A DNA stretch of 53,971 bases from Lentisphaerae bacterium RIFOXYA12_FULL_48_11 (GCA_001804885.1 MHBM01000081.1:1-53971); one strand, 5' to 3'. Numbered from the stretch's first letter, positions 1 through 9,442 are shown. Notes: generated from the sequence alone by a model not told the origin. Made by a program: numbers and translations.

Positions 1-1021
1 GAAAGATGCCATATTTTTCCTCATGCTTGATGATGCATGTCGCTTCTGCCTTTCTCTGCATTTCGCTTGAAGAATATGTCCTTGGTAATTTGGCATGACT
101 CTTGATCAAATCAATGCTGATCTTCCTTGCTATGTTTCGCAGATCTTCAGATGAAGCCGCATAGCCATAGTTAGCTGCTATTATGGCGGTTGTCCCTGCG
201 TCAACGATTTGCATATCTATCCTCAGGCGACCATCAACTGTGGAAACCGTGCCAAGAATTATTCGGTTCGCTGCCATCAAGCGGGCAATAGCACTGGCTG
301 ATGATGGATTCGCGAATTGCATATTCTGAAGCTTAAGTTCTGTTAATACTTTGTTCAGAGCATTATGATCCACAAGTTTAATCCGTGAAAGTCCTGCTCC
401 CTGGATGGCGAGCTCTACTTCCAGATTAAGCCCGCCGATTATCTGATTGCCGCTCGTTCTACGCAATGTGCGAAATTCATCACAATCGACAAATGGCAAG
501 ACAGCTACGACCGTTGCATTATTTTTCTCTGTTGTCGCATTGATAGAGGCGGAAGGTTTAAGATCCAGGGCGGAAACAATAGTTTTTGTTATGGCAGTTC
601 TGACCTGATTTGAAGATGGTTCTAGGAATTTGATAATCTTCACAGCGGAAACATTATTTATGCTACGCAAATCAAGACAGGTTATCTCTCCTGCAGTTTC
701 GCCCTTCAACCCAGCGCTTCCTGTACGAATTACAACAACAAAATCGGCAGCCTGAGGTGCTCCCAGTTTCTTTGTCAGCCGTTCCATGGCCGCTAGGTTG
801 TCCATGGTCTGCTCAGCATAGAGACTGTACGCCCTGGAACGGCTTAAAATGCAACAGTCATATTGCTGTATAAGCTCCGTTATAATCTGCTCTCGAAGGC
901 CTGGTTCTTCTACACCGGCAATCGAAATGGTTACTGGAGCGTTTACGGATGCCGACATCGAAAAAGTCATTGTCATGATAGCCACGAATGCAATCCGCAA
1001 AGATATCACGCAACTATGCAT
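1..1021 (-). CDS. CsgG-like secreted protein, partial (C-terminus beyond left edge)
   Basis: This frame is open from an ATG at 1021 to the left edge, about 340 codons with no stop, so the gene is cut by the window. A GGAGG-type ribosome site lies about 8 nt upstream. The N-terminus is a hydrophobic signal-like stretch. The middle part (LVDHNALNKVLTELKL) closely matches the equivalent stretch of the next gene upstream (LVDRDQMNKALNELKL), so the two are tandem paralogues. Both resemble the CsgG/LpoB-like fold, whose known members are envelope proteins (curli export, penicillin-binding-protein activation). The exact role here is unknown. It starts just 4 nt after a short reading tail that follows the upstream gene, which suggests one transcript. 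Confidence 0.6.
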   Translation of the reverse strand, partial: MHSCVISLRIAFVAIMTMTFSMSASVNAPVTISIAGVEEPGLREQIITELIQQYDCCILSRSRAYSLYAEQTMDNLAAMERLTKKLGAPQAADFVVVIRTGSAGLKGETAGEITCLDLRSINNVSAVKIIKFLEPSSNQVRTAITKTIVSALDLKPSASINATTEKNNATVVAVLPFVDCDEFRTLRRTSGNQIIGGLNLEVELAIQGAGLSRIKLVDHNALNKVLTELKLQNMQFANPSSASAIARLMAANRIILGTVSTVDGRLRIDMQIVDAGTTAIIAANYGYAASSEDLRNIARKISIDLIKSHAKLPRTYSSSEMQRKAEATCIIKHEEKYGIF

Positions 1022-1024
1022 TGA

Positions 1025-1075
1025 TCATTCCTCCGCTTTTATAATCTTTGCCCCAGCTTTCTTGAGATAATCCAT
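1025..1075 (-). other. Short coding-like tail between the two CsgG-like genes
   Basis: A 16-codon reading frame (MDYLKKAGAKIIKAEE) ends 3 nt before the start of the next gene. The same frame is open further upstream through CYFDKIHNDL, back to the A-rich end of the preceding gene. It has no clear ribosome site of its own. It may be the lost or frameshifted C-terminus of the 1110-2168 protein rather than a separate gene. Confidence 0.25.
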
Positions 1076-1109
1076 GAGATCGTTGTGAATCTTGTCGAAA
1101 TAGCAGGCC

Positions 1110-2168
1110 TTATTTCCTTTTGTTCCACTTCTCAGCTAGAGAATACAGGAATGTGTCAGCAAGGCGGTTTGCGGCGGCCTGGATGGCTTTCTTGCCAGCA
1201 ACAGTCTCGGCCAGATCGGTTGCCCCGCCTTCGGCGCTGTCGGAAAGCAAAATCTCGTCACCGCCCACCTTGATTGCTTTCAGTTCAACGCGGCCTCGGC
1301 ATCCTTTGAAATCGCCAAGGGTGGCGCCCTGTTCGGAAATGGCTTCACCATAAAGGAGAATATCCGCCTTTTTGTCCGCAGCATATTTGCTTGAAGTCTT
1401 GAGACTACCGAAAAGCTTTTTCCCAAGCACAGCATCGGCCTTCATAACTCGCACATATTCAGAATCAATTACCTCGAATTTCTCAGCTAATAGGCGTTTG
1501 ACAATTTCGGTCTCTCCCGCCGGATCAATCAATTGGGGATGCCTGATGTGCATTTCTGGAATGATGACCATGACGGTCGGGCGTTTCCAGTCGGCTGGAA
1601 TTTCTTTGGCAGTCTTCTTGGCGGCTTCGGCGGCAGATTCCTTTTCACATTCCACGCGCTCGGTCTCGAACTGGCTCACAATCTTTGTGACCTGGCTGGC
1701 CAGTGATTTCCCGGCTTCTACGGCATCATCTTTGGATGCGAGATTTGCATAGGCCAGTTTGGTGAGAGTTGTCTCAATATCTATAACCTTAGTGATGGCC
1801 AGGATCTTGTCGCCGGATTTGGAGAGATTTCCGCTGCAGAAATACCGTGCTCCGACAATCTTGCCGAGCTGACGGGCGGATTCGGGAGTGAGCATACCCT
1901 GTTGCCCAAGTTTAAGTTCGTTCAGCGCCTTATTCATCTGGTCACGATCAACCAGCGTGATGTTGTCGGATTGGGAAAGCTCCGCCTGCATTATCTGGGA
2001 GACGGTTGACTGTTCCGTATTGAGCCCGTCGGATGTGCTCAAAGGCGTTAATGCAACAACGACCTTTGCTTCAGCGGGATAAGCGAGGAGCAGCAGAACT
2101 GCTACAAGAGAAGACGAGAAGACGAGAAGACGAGAAGAAAGGACATTAGCAGGTAGTCGACCAATCAT
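1110..2168 (-). CDS. CsgG-like secreted protein
   Basis: This 352-residue protein has a clear signal peptide (residues about 1-34, ending AYPAEA). A CsgG/LpoB-like region follows: a VALTPL strand, then IMQAELSQSDNITLVDRD, then an alpha/beta region with LGKIVGARYFCSGNLS. CsgG-family proteins form or help envelope assemblies; a specific partner cannot be named. A second similar half follows after residue about 200 (VMVIIPEMHIRHPQ). The start is supported by a GGAGG site 5 nt before the ATG. That site is partly inside an inverted repeat (2176-2204). An 8-bp tandem repeat lies inside the signal-peptide codons. The next gene downstream is a paralogue. Confidence 0.65.
   Translation of the reverse strand: MIGRLPANVLSSRLLVFSSSLVAVLLLLAYPAEAKVVVALTPLSTSDGLNTEQSTVSQIMQAELSQSDNITLVDRDQMNKALNELKLGQQGMLTPESARQLGKIVGARYFCSGNLSKSGDKILAITKVIDIETTLTKLAYANLASKDDAVEAGKSLASQVTKIVSQFETERVECEKESAAEAAKKTAKEIPADWKRPTVMVIIPEMHIRHPQLIDPAGETEIVKRLLAEKFEVIDSEYVRVMKADAVLGKKLFGSLKTSSKYAADKKADILLYGEAISEQGATLGDFKGCRGRVELKAIKVGGDEILLSDSAEGGATDLAETVAGKKAIQAAANRLADTFLYSLAEKWNKRK
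2109..2137. repeat. 8-bp tandem repeat (AAGACGAG, about 3.5 copies) inside a signal-peptide coding region
   Basis: Three exact copies of AAGACGAG run from 2111 to 2134, with partial copies on both sides. They lie within codons 11-20 of the CsgG-like gene. The unit length is not a multiple of three, so gain or loss of one copy would shift the frame. Confidence 0.85.
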
Positions 2169-2175
2169 AAAAACC

Positions 2176-2204
2176 TCCTGTTATGGGTGCACTTTATAAC
2201 AGGA
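2176..2204 (-). promoter_or_regulatory. Inverted repeat overlapping the Shine-Dalgarno site of the CsgG-like gene
   Basis: Two perfect 9-bp arms (TCCTGTTAT and ATAACAGGA) are separated by 11 nt. On the minus strand the 3' arm ends in the AGGA of the AGGAGG ribosome site that precedes the start at 2168. It could be a protein operator or an RNA hairpin that hides the ribosome site; the sequence alone cannot say which. Confidence 0.45.
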
Positions 2205-2303
2205 ATTCCAGCAGAGTCAATCAGGGATAAGATTGGATTGCGAATAAGTAACTTGTAGCCGCGGTCCGAGATCAGCTTTTCTTTCGATTTGTTTGCCTTT
2301 GTC

Positions 2304-3115
<812 letters not shown>

Positions 3116-3949
3116 TCAATACGGGCGCGGCAGGATCAGCCAGTGATTCATGTCGGACAGGATCAGCAGCTTTGGGCCGACATAATTCAGGGAAATGCCG
3201 CCATTGTCAGTACCGATGGACATTACAACTTTTGTCTGTTTGCCGTCGGTGGATTCAAGCTGGACCATTTCCTTGCCCGGGGTTCCGGAAATCATTTTTA
3301 CCGGTTTGAGCGGAATGCCGCTGCTATACGGTATCTTTATTGCAGCTTTTAATTCGGAGTTGGTGCCGAGTGAAGCTGATTTGATCGTGTATTGCTGGCC
3401 ATACATTGCGTAAAGCGTGCCAAGCTTTTTGAGGTTTTTGAATTCTGCCAGGCCGTAAACCCAGGGTTTCCCAAACCTGTCTGCAAGAGGAGGTTGTCCG
3501 TTTTTCTGGAAAGGTTTGATCAGGTCAAGCGTTTTTGGGTATTCAATCTTCTGGCGGTAATACAATTGCAGGGCATTCCTTACCTGTTCCAGATCCAGCC
3601 GGCTCAGCCAGGTTTTTGCCATGTTTGACGCGGACGTGTTCAATCCGTCAGTTTTGAGCGGCGTCTCCACGGTACGCAGAAGTTTGGCGGCAGCTTCTTT
3701 GTTGTCGAGTTTGAGCAGATACCAGGATGCCATGGTCATTGCCACGATGGATAGAGGGTCTTTGGGATTCTTTTTAACGAATTCCAGGCAGTTTGTGCTC
3801 AGGTTTGCATACTCTTCCGGTTTTTCCTGCTGCATCTTCCAGATTTCCCAGAGGCCTTTCTCGTCAGCGGCAGTTGGAGCCGTTTGAGCCAGGCATATGC
3901 TTCCGGCGCAGAGTAACGCTGTGATTCCAGCGGTAAATCTCAGTCTCAT
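3116..3949 (-). CDS. Secreted protein with pseudopilin-like C-terminal segment
   Basis: I do not recognise a named family for the whole protein. It has a signal peptide (TAGITALLCAGSICLAQT). A helical region follows, then a segment reading QLYYRQKIEYPKTLDLIKPF and LADRFGKPWVYG. The pattern Y-YP-TL-PL-D-FGKPWVY resembles the C-terminal part of GspG-type pseudopilins, but the N-terminal pilin helix is missing. A longer start (TTG at 3967) is possible. I chose the ATG at 3949 because AAAGG lies 7 nt before it and the signal peptide then has normal length. It is the last gene of the long minus-strand locus, separated from the DUF4159 gene by a hairpin. Confidence 0.6.
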   Translation of the reverse strand: MRLRFTAGITALLCAGSICLAQTAPTAADEKGLWEIWKMQQEKPEEYANLSTNCLEFVKKNPKDPLSIVAMTMASWYLLKLDNKEAAAKLLRTVETPLKTDGLNTSASNMAKTWLSRLDLEQVRNALQLYYRQKIEYPKTLDLIKPFQKNGQPPLADRFGKPWVYGLAEFKNLKKLGTLYAMYGQQYTIKSASLGTNSELKAAIKIPYSSGIPLKPVKMISGTPGKEMVQLESTDGKQTKVVMSIGTDNGGISLNYVGPKLLILSDMNHWLILPRPY

Positions 3950-3975
3950 AATTTTACCTTTCATCAACGAAGTTA

Positions 3976-4014
3976 TGGCTCAGTAGAGCGGTGTCAACCA
4001 GCACTATTGAGCCA
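3976..4014 (-). repeat. Inverted repeat (about 16-bp arms) between two genes
   Basis: The arms TGGCTCAGTAGAGCGG and CCAGCACTATTGAGCCA pair with few mismatches around a 6-nt loop. It lies between the DUF4159 gene and the last gene of the locus. It has no T-run, so it is more likely a REP-like or processing hairpin than a terminator. Confidence 0.5.
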
Positions 4015-4037
4015 CAGCATCAAGCACGTTATCAAGC

Positions 4038-5390
4038 CTATTGGGTGACAGCATAAAGCAGAATGTTCTGTCCCAGGGCCAGTGCGCTTGTATCATTATA
4101 ACCGAAAGCATAAGGGCTCTGGGAGCATTCCCATCCGCCAGCCATTCCGTGCGGACTGTAGACTACAACATAACGTCCATTAACTTCCACGCCCTGCAGG
4201 TTTGGTTTGGCTGCTGCTGCACCACCGAGTTGGTTGGCAAGTGCCGGGGTTACGCCGCAGCTCAGGATTTTGTTCGGCTGGTCAAACACACTACTGTTCG
4301 GAGGGATGGGTTTTAAAGGATACTGGGGTAGAATGATTTTCAACTCTTCCCTGAAGGCCATGTCAAAACCTTTTCGTCCACAACATGCCTCGGCGAAGAG
4401 GAATCCACCGTTCAGAAGGTATTTCTGCAGAAGTTCCTTTTCTGCTTTGTTCAGGCGGAAGTTTTCATGACCTGTGATGTAGAGCAGGGGTGCGTCGAAT
4501 ATTTTGGCATCTGACAGACGCATGTCCTTGAGCCCGAATTTTACGGGTATTTCCGTCTTCTGATTGAATGTTCTCATGAGCAGGGAAAGGCCGGCGTGTC
4601 TTGTTTTCCACTCGCCATCATATATAACCTGAGCCATGCACATCTTGTCCGTGGAAGTCTCTTCCTTGTCTACAAATTTCATTTTGGTGGCTGCGGACTT
4701 TGCCCATGCGCGGGTAGCGGTTGCATATGAGAAGATGTTTACTCCTATCTTCTGCGCTGATTCGGGCATATATGCCGCATAGTCTGGCCGCACATCGCCG
4801 CCATCCCAGCCTACTGCGAGGCAGAAGCGCGAAATGATTGCCACCGTTCTGCAGTTGATATTTACGCCGTCAATCCATGGCTCATCGCCCTTGAAGCCTG
4901 TCTTGTAGACGCCGGGGCTGTATTTCACGCGGTCAACGTCATAATATGAATGGAACAGAGGGTGGTCTGCGCTCAACCTTTGTACGGGTGATTCCGGGAA
5001 TATCAGCCCAAGCTCTTTGACGGTTGAATTGTAGTATGGTTTTGAGCCAAGGCCTGTGTTGAAGATCATCATTCCGCCGTCCAGCATGAATTTCCTGAGT
5101 TTCTTCCTCTGGTCGGGAGTGAACGAGTAATTGTAATGGCCGCTGTAGTAAAGAACCGGGTTCTGTTCCGGATCTGCGTTGACCTCGTCGAGAGTCTTTA
5201 TTTCCATCGAGTAGTTTGCGTTGATGAGGTTCTGCGCGCTCTTCATCAGGTTGTTAATGTCGTTTGGGGTGGCGTTCCAGCGCTCGTTCTCCAGGCCTGC
5301 TGCAGCTTTTCCGCCCGCTTCCTGTGCCGATAAGTTTATTCCAAGAGCAAGGCACGTCAGTGCGATTGATATGCTTTTAATAGTATTCAT
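4038..5390 (-). CDS. Secreted protein with two DUF4159 domains
   Basis: This 450-residue protein has a signal peptide (ALTCLALGINLSA). Two similar halves follow. The first (about residues 40-240) has NPVLYYSGHYNYSFTPDQRK and DGGMMIFNTGLG; the second (about 250-450) has APLLYITGHENFRLNKAEKE and NGGFLFAEACCG. The pattern hydrophobic-YxxGHxxF, then 'xxLRxxLxxGGxLFxxxC' is typical of DUF4159, a flavodoxin/GATase-like fold. The molecular role of the family is not known. It lies 16 nt downstream of the YcaO gene with an AGGAG site in the gap, so the two are almost certainly cotranscribed. Its export signal suggests that part of the locus works outside the cytoplasm. Confidence 0.75.
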   Translation of the reverse strand: MNTIKSISIALTCLALGINLSAQEAGGKAAAGLENERWNATPNDINNLMKSAQNLINANYSMEIKTLDEVNADPEQNPVLYYSGHYNYSFTPDQRKKLRKFMLDGGMMIFNTGLGSKPYYNSTVKELGLIFPESPVQRLSADHPLFHSYYDVDRVKYSPGVYKTGFKGDEPWIDGVNINCRTVAIISRFCLAVGWDGGDVRPDYAAYMPESAQKIGVNIFSYATATRAWAKSAATKMKFVDKEETSTDKMCMAQVIYDGEWKTRHAGLSLLMRTFNQKTEIPVKFGLKDMRLSDAKIFDAPLLYITGHENFRLNKAEKELLQKYLLNGGFLFAEACCGRKGFDMAFREELKIILPQYPLKPIPPNSSVFDQPNKILSCGVTPALANQLGGAAAAKPNLQGVEVNGRYVVVYSPHGMAGGWECSQSPYAFGYNDTSALALGQNILLYAVTQ

Positions 5391-5406
5391 GTTTCTGTTT
5401 CTCCTG

Positions 5407-6681
5407 TTATTTCTTTTCGATAAACTTCAAAGCCCTGGTTTTATCGTAACTCTTTAATATATCTTCCCTGGTGATTCTTTCAAACAATACGCGGCTGGTT
5501 CTCGGATGATATGGAAGAACGTCCGAATAACCTGGAACTATGACTTCAATCACAGGGAAACCGATCTTGGGGTCGGTAAAGTCCACAACGATGTAATCCT
5601 TGCCCAGCTTCTTGAATATCTTCTTTGCCTTCTTTATGTCATCCAGACAGTCGTCAAAGCAGTCACCCTTGTCGAACGGTACAACATCGCCCTGTTTCAG
5701 GAAGTCTACATTTCGTTGGGGGACGAGTCCGAACATGAAAGTCGAAAGGTAGTTGTCGTCTCCGTCCGCGCAGCATTTCAGTGCCCTGAAATCGTGCCGC
5801 AGCACGCGTTCCTGTTCCCTTTTGCTTCCCTTTATGAATTCATTCAGCCTGCGCCCCTGCACGTATTCGGTTGTAGCCCGTATCAGTGCATCTTCCCTGC
5901 TGAAGGATGTGCCGACCTTGAAGAAATGGTGGAACTGGTACTCTGGAGGAATGAACGGGTCGAAGAAATACGCGCCGACGCAGGGTAACTGTCCTCCGAA
6001 CGAAAGATCCTTGATGTAGACTTCGATCCCCTTGCTTTGGATGAAATCTATCTGGTCCCTGATGATTTCGTTCTTGATGGTCTTGATGTCGATGGTCGGC
6101 ATGACCAGTTTCTGTTTGAGAACGGATATGAGTGTTCTGCGTTCGAAGACTTCGTCCGTTCCATGTACGATGGCTTCCTCTATCCTGTTCCCGGCGGCTA
6201 CGCCGCTCGGGCCGCTGATGCGCCTGACAAATTCGATCGGCACCTTTACGGTCTTGTTGCTCATGAGTGACCAGCCGTCAACCCAGTGCAGCGATTCGTC
6301 GAGGTACTTGATTCTTTCGATCAGCTTTGGATTGATTGAGGACACATGAGCCAGCAGATCCTCGATCTTCACCGGGTTCTTCATGTCTTTCTGGTATCCG
6401 GCAACGTAGCCGGGCAACTTTGCAGTATCGTTTGCGGTGAGCCATTCTGCTGCCTCGGCAAGTGCGCCGCACCGGCAGAGCAGGGGATTGATCCCTTTGC
6501 CCATCGAGCGGAAACCCAGTTCATCTATAAAAAGCGCGGACCAGTAAAGATAATCGGAAACTTTTCGTTCGACGTACCTGTATTTGTGAAGACCGCCGAT
6601 TATTTTCTCGAGCCGTTTGGCCGTGTTTTCAGGTTTTTCGCACTTTCCAAAAGCTATCTTCTTGCAGCTCGTTAGTTTCAT
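5407..6681 (-). CDS. YcaO-domain protein
   Basis: YcaO enzymes use ATP to activate peptide backbone amides, making azolines, thioamides or amidines in RiPPs. The 424 residues show the hallmark ATP-site motifs in order: GKGINP (61-66) with E75 and E79, SGVAAG (159-164) with E177/E180/R181 (DEVFERR), and EYVQGRR (E272, Q275, R278). There is no signal peptide, so it is cytoplasmic. The C-terminus (ALKFIEKK) lacks the PxPxP tail usual in azoline-forming YcaO proteins. No TfuA or E1-like partner is seen nearby. Neighbours are a DUF4159 protein (16 nt downstream) and an OYE-GltD flavoprotein upstream. The family call is firm; the chemistry is open. Confidence 0.9.
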   Translation of the reverse strand: MKLTSCKKIAFGKCEKPENTAKRLEKIIGGLHKYRYVERKVSDYLYWSALFIDELGFRSMGKGINPLLCRCGALAEAAEWLTANDTAKLPGYVAGYQKDMKNPVKIEDLLAHVSSINPKLIERIKYLDESLHWVDGWSLMSNKTVKVPIEFVRRISGPSGVAAGNRIEEAIVHGTDEVFERRTLISVLKQKLVMPTIDIKTIKNEIIRDQIDFIQSKGIEVYIKDLSFGGQLPCVGAYFFDPFIPPEYQFHHFFKVGTSFSREDALIRATTEYVQGRRLNEFIKGSKREQERVLRHDFRALKCCADGDDNYLSTFMFGLVPQRNVDFLKQGDVVPFDKGDCFDDCLDDIKKAKKIFKKLGKDYIVVDFTDPKIGFPVIEVIVPGYSDVLPYHPRTSRVLFERITREDILKSYDKTRALKFIEKK

Positions 6682-6798
6682 TATTTTACCCTGTTGTTAC
6701 CCTGTCCTGATTGTCTCTTATGCCCTTGGTTTCCAACCAGATAATGTCTTTAGACGGGGGAAAGGTTACCGAAAAGGTCATTTTCAGCCAAGATAAAT

Positions 6799-6813
6799 GT
6801 CGGAAAAGCCGAC
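6799..6813 (-). terminator. Small hairpin just after the flavoprotein gene
   Basis: A GTCGG/CCGAC stem with a 5-nt loop lies directly after the stop of the 6815-9439 gene and before the YcaO gene. It is too weak and T-poor to be called a real terminator with confidence. Confidence 0.2.
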
Positions 6814-6814
6814 T

Positions 6815-9439
6815 CTATTTAAGGTAAAGGTCTATCTCTTCTGCGGCTTTCATGCCGTCGGCAATACAGTGGACTACAGACGCGCCGCCGTTGATCAATC
6901 CGCCTGCGACAAAGACTTTCTTCAGGCCCGTGGCAAATGATCCTTCTTTTGGGGTTCTGATCAGTCCGTGTTCCGTATAGCGTACACCTTTGAGAACTTT
7001 CTTCATGTTGTCTGCAATCCCTAGTCCCATGGCTTCAATCACCATGTCAACTTTGAGTATACTGTTCGAATCCGGTACATCCTTGATCTTCCGCAGGCCT
7101 GACTTGTCCGGCTGGCCGTATTCCGTCCTGCAGATTCTAAGGCCGATCAGTTTCCCTTTCTTGTCAGTTACGTAGCCTGTTGGCCTGATGAGTGTCAGCA
7201 TATTTGTTCCGCTGTTCCGGAACCAGCCATCATCCATGTGCCAGTGCATGTCGGACAGGGAGCCGGGATAAACCAGGTACAGGTCGACGGCACCGAGTTC
7301 TTTTGACAGCACCGAGGCATCCATGGCGCTGTCACCTCCGGTAAGTATTGCCACTTTTGAAGGGACCGATGTTATTTCGCCGTTCTTGACGTTTTTCAGG
7401 AATGTCAATGCATCTATGACGCCATCAGCTTTACCAAGGGAGAGTTCTTTCCAGAGTCCTGCAGCCACGAGTGCTGCGTCGTATTCTTTTTGAAGATCCT
7501 TGAGAGCGACATTTCTTCCAAGTTCACAGCCATACTTGACTGTGAGCCTGCCAGCCCGGATTCCAGGTCCTAGTACTGTGTCAACTTCTTCACTGACTCC
7601 CGAAAGCCTGCCGGAACGTATGATATTTTGTGGTGTGCCGCCTGTCTGATTCTCGCGTTCAAAAATCACAACGCTGTGCCCGAGTTCGAGCAATTTTATT
7701 GCACACGACACGCCGGCGGGACCCGCGCCGATGATTGCCACCGTTCTGCCGGTGGATTTTGCCGGTATTTTTACGCCAGTCAATCCGCGGTCGCGTGCCA
7801 TCCAGCAGACGGCGTACTGAAGATTCTTGATCCGGATCGGGTTTTGTGACAGCGCCGATTCGATACATGCTCCTTCGCACATCAGCCAGGTGGGGCAGAG
7901 GTGAGAGCACATTTCTGGAAGAACATTTGAATTACGGATAATCTTGAAAGCTTTTTCAATGTCATTTTCGGCATATGCCTTGATGAAACCGGGAACATCA
8001 ATATGTGCCGGACAGCCGGCCGTACAGGTCGCGGATTTGCAGTCGTGGCAGCGGCGTGCTTCAGCCTTGAGGCTGTCTTCTGCGAACGTCCGTCTTTGCC
8101 TGAATTCCTTGCCGTATATTTCACTGTCCCTGATGACGCAGCCGGCGTTGCCGCCATCCCTGAAAATCTGCATGCAGGCGGAGCAGGTGATGCAGCATTT
8201 CACGGGTTCAAGATTTCCCGAAAAAATATCTCTGGCGATGTCCGGATAAGCTAGCGCGCCGCGCCCTATGCCGGCAATGGCAATTTCGCCGTTCCTGATT
8301 GCGCCTGCGGCGACGTTCGGCATGAACTGGCGAAACCAGCTGAACCCGCGGCCGACAACCGGCAGACCCGGAACGGCTTTCTGAAATGTTTTCGTTATGG
8401 TCATTATGCGATCCAGGCTCACGAGCGGATTTTCGCCGCTAACCGCCATGCTGTCAGCCATCACATCGAATCCTGCAGTATGGGAGGGCGAGGCTACCGA
8501 CGAGCCGTCTTGAACAACAGGGTTGTCCATCGAAACGTTGAGAATTGAAACCCCAGCCTTCTTCAACATTCTGGCCAGCTTGATTGGTTCAGATAAATCC
8601 GGCTTTCGGAAATTTTTCCTGTTTGTACCGAATCCGTAAGGGTGGGGCATGGGATTGTACGCACTTATCCGGGAGGCAATCAGCAACGTCGGTGTATTCT
8701 TTTTTATTCTGGTGATCGTTTCCAGGAGGAACCTGGTTCTGTTCTCAAATGAGCCGCCGTATTTTCCTTTTCGAGTGCGCGATTCGAGGAGTTCGGCGAT
8801 CAGGTTCCTGTGGCAGCACTTCACGTCTACTCCGTCAAATCCAGCCTCGGCGGCAAGGTGTGCGGCTTCTATGAAGCTGTACTGGAGGCTGTCCAGGTAG
8901 TCATCGGTCACAACAGGATATTTATTTGTAATGTTATTGGCGTGATCAAGGACGGGGTTGTGATTGGTGATGAACGGTTTAAGAACTCCGTCAGGTCTGC
9001 AATAGCGGCCGGGATGTGTCAACTGGAGCACAATCATTACCCTGTGTCCGCAACTTTCGAGGGCTGCCTGCCGGATAGTGCTTGCCAGTCTTGAAAATAT
9101 TTCAACGTTCTGTTCGTAAATGTAAAGCTGGCGAGGATTTGAGCGTGCATCGGGAAGGATTGCCGTTGCTTCCACCCATATCAGTCCGAATCCGCCTTGC
9201 GCGAAACGGGTATAGCGTCTGAATGTAAGGTTGCCGGGCGAGCCGTCGGAATTTGCGTCGGCTCCCTCCATTGGCTGGATGGCCAGCCTGTTAGGGATAA
9301 GCCTGTTGCTGATTTTAAGCCTGCGGGCGAGAATAGAAATGTTTCTGGAGACGGGGATGATGAGTTTTTGTTTCGAAATTTCTGTGGCCAGACCTTGTAA
9401 ATTATCGAAATCGAATGATGTTGTTTCGGGTTTTATCAT
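6815..9439 (-). CDS. Old Yellow Enzyme / GltD-like fusion flavoprotein with two Fe-S regions
   Basis: The 874 residues hold three parts. Residues about 40-410 are an FMN TIM barrel of the Old Yellow Enzyme/2,4-dienoyl-CoA reductase kind (PMEGA, GFDGVDVKCCHRNLIAELLE, YGGSFENRTRF). Residues 416-434 have CxxCxxC-x11-C for a [4Fe-4S] cluster. Residues about 460-530 form a GltD/DPYD-type Fe-S domain (Cys 464, 467, 472, 476, 511, 515, 521, 525). An FAD/NAD(P) Rossmann pair follows from GAGPAG (571). 2,4-dienoyl-CoA reductases normally have only the first cluster and one pyridine-nucleotide domain, so the GltD-type insert is unusual. It likely passes electrons from NAD(P)H to an unsaturated substrate. 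It starts 3 nt after the SagB-like gene, so they are translated in tandem. Confidence 0.85.
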   Translation of the reverse strand: MIKPETTSFDFDNLQGLATEISKQKLIIPVSRNISILARRLKISNRLIPNRLAIQPMEGADANSDGSPGNLTFRRYTRFAQGGFGLIWVEATAILPDARSNPRQLYIYEQNVEIFSRLASTIRQAALESCGHRVMIVLQLTHPGRYCRPDGVLKPFITNHNPVLDHANNITNKYPVVTDDYLDSLQYSFIEAAHLAAEAGFDGVDVKCCHRNLIAELLESRTRKGKYGGSFENRTRFLLETITRIKKNTPTLLIASRISAYNPMPHPYGFGTNRKNFRKPDLSEPIKLARMLKKAGVSILNVSMDNPVVQDGSSVASPSHTAGFDVMADSMAVSGENPLVSLDRIMTITKTFQKAVPGLPVVGRGFSWFRQFMPNVAAGAIRNGEIAIAGIGRGALAYPDIARDIFSGNLEPVKCCITCSACMQIFRDGGNAGCVIRDSEIYGKEFRQRRTFAEDSLKAEARRCHDCKSATCTAGCPAHIDVPGFIKAYAENDIEKAFKIIRNSNVLPEMCSHLCPTWLMCEGACIESALSQNPIRIKNLQYAVCWMARDRGLTGVKIPAKSTGRTVAIIGAGPAGVSCAIKLLELGHSVVIFERENQTGGTPQNIIRSGRLSGVSEEVDTVLGPGIRAGRLTVKYGCELGRNVALKDLQKEYDAALVAAGLWKELSLGKADGVIDALTFLKNVKNGEITSVPSKVAILTGGDSAMDASVLSKELGAVDLYLVYPGSLSDMHWHMDDGWFRNSGTNMLTLIRPTGYVTDKKGKLIGLRICRTEYGQPDKSGLRKIKDVPDSNSILKVDMVIEAMGLGIADNMKKVLKGVRYTEHGLIRTPKEGSFATGLKKVFVAGGLINGGASVVHCIADGMKAAEEIDLYLK

Positions 9440-9442
9440 TAT

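Noticed and set aside
6686..6781. 31-codon frame just before the YcaO gene as a possible precursor peptide
   Set aside because: It has no Cys, no clear ribosome site and no Gly/Ser-rich core; likely chance.
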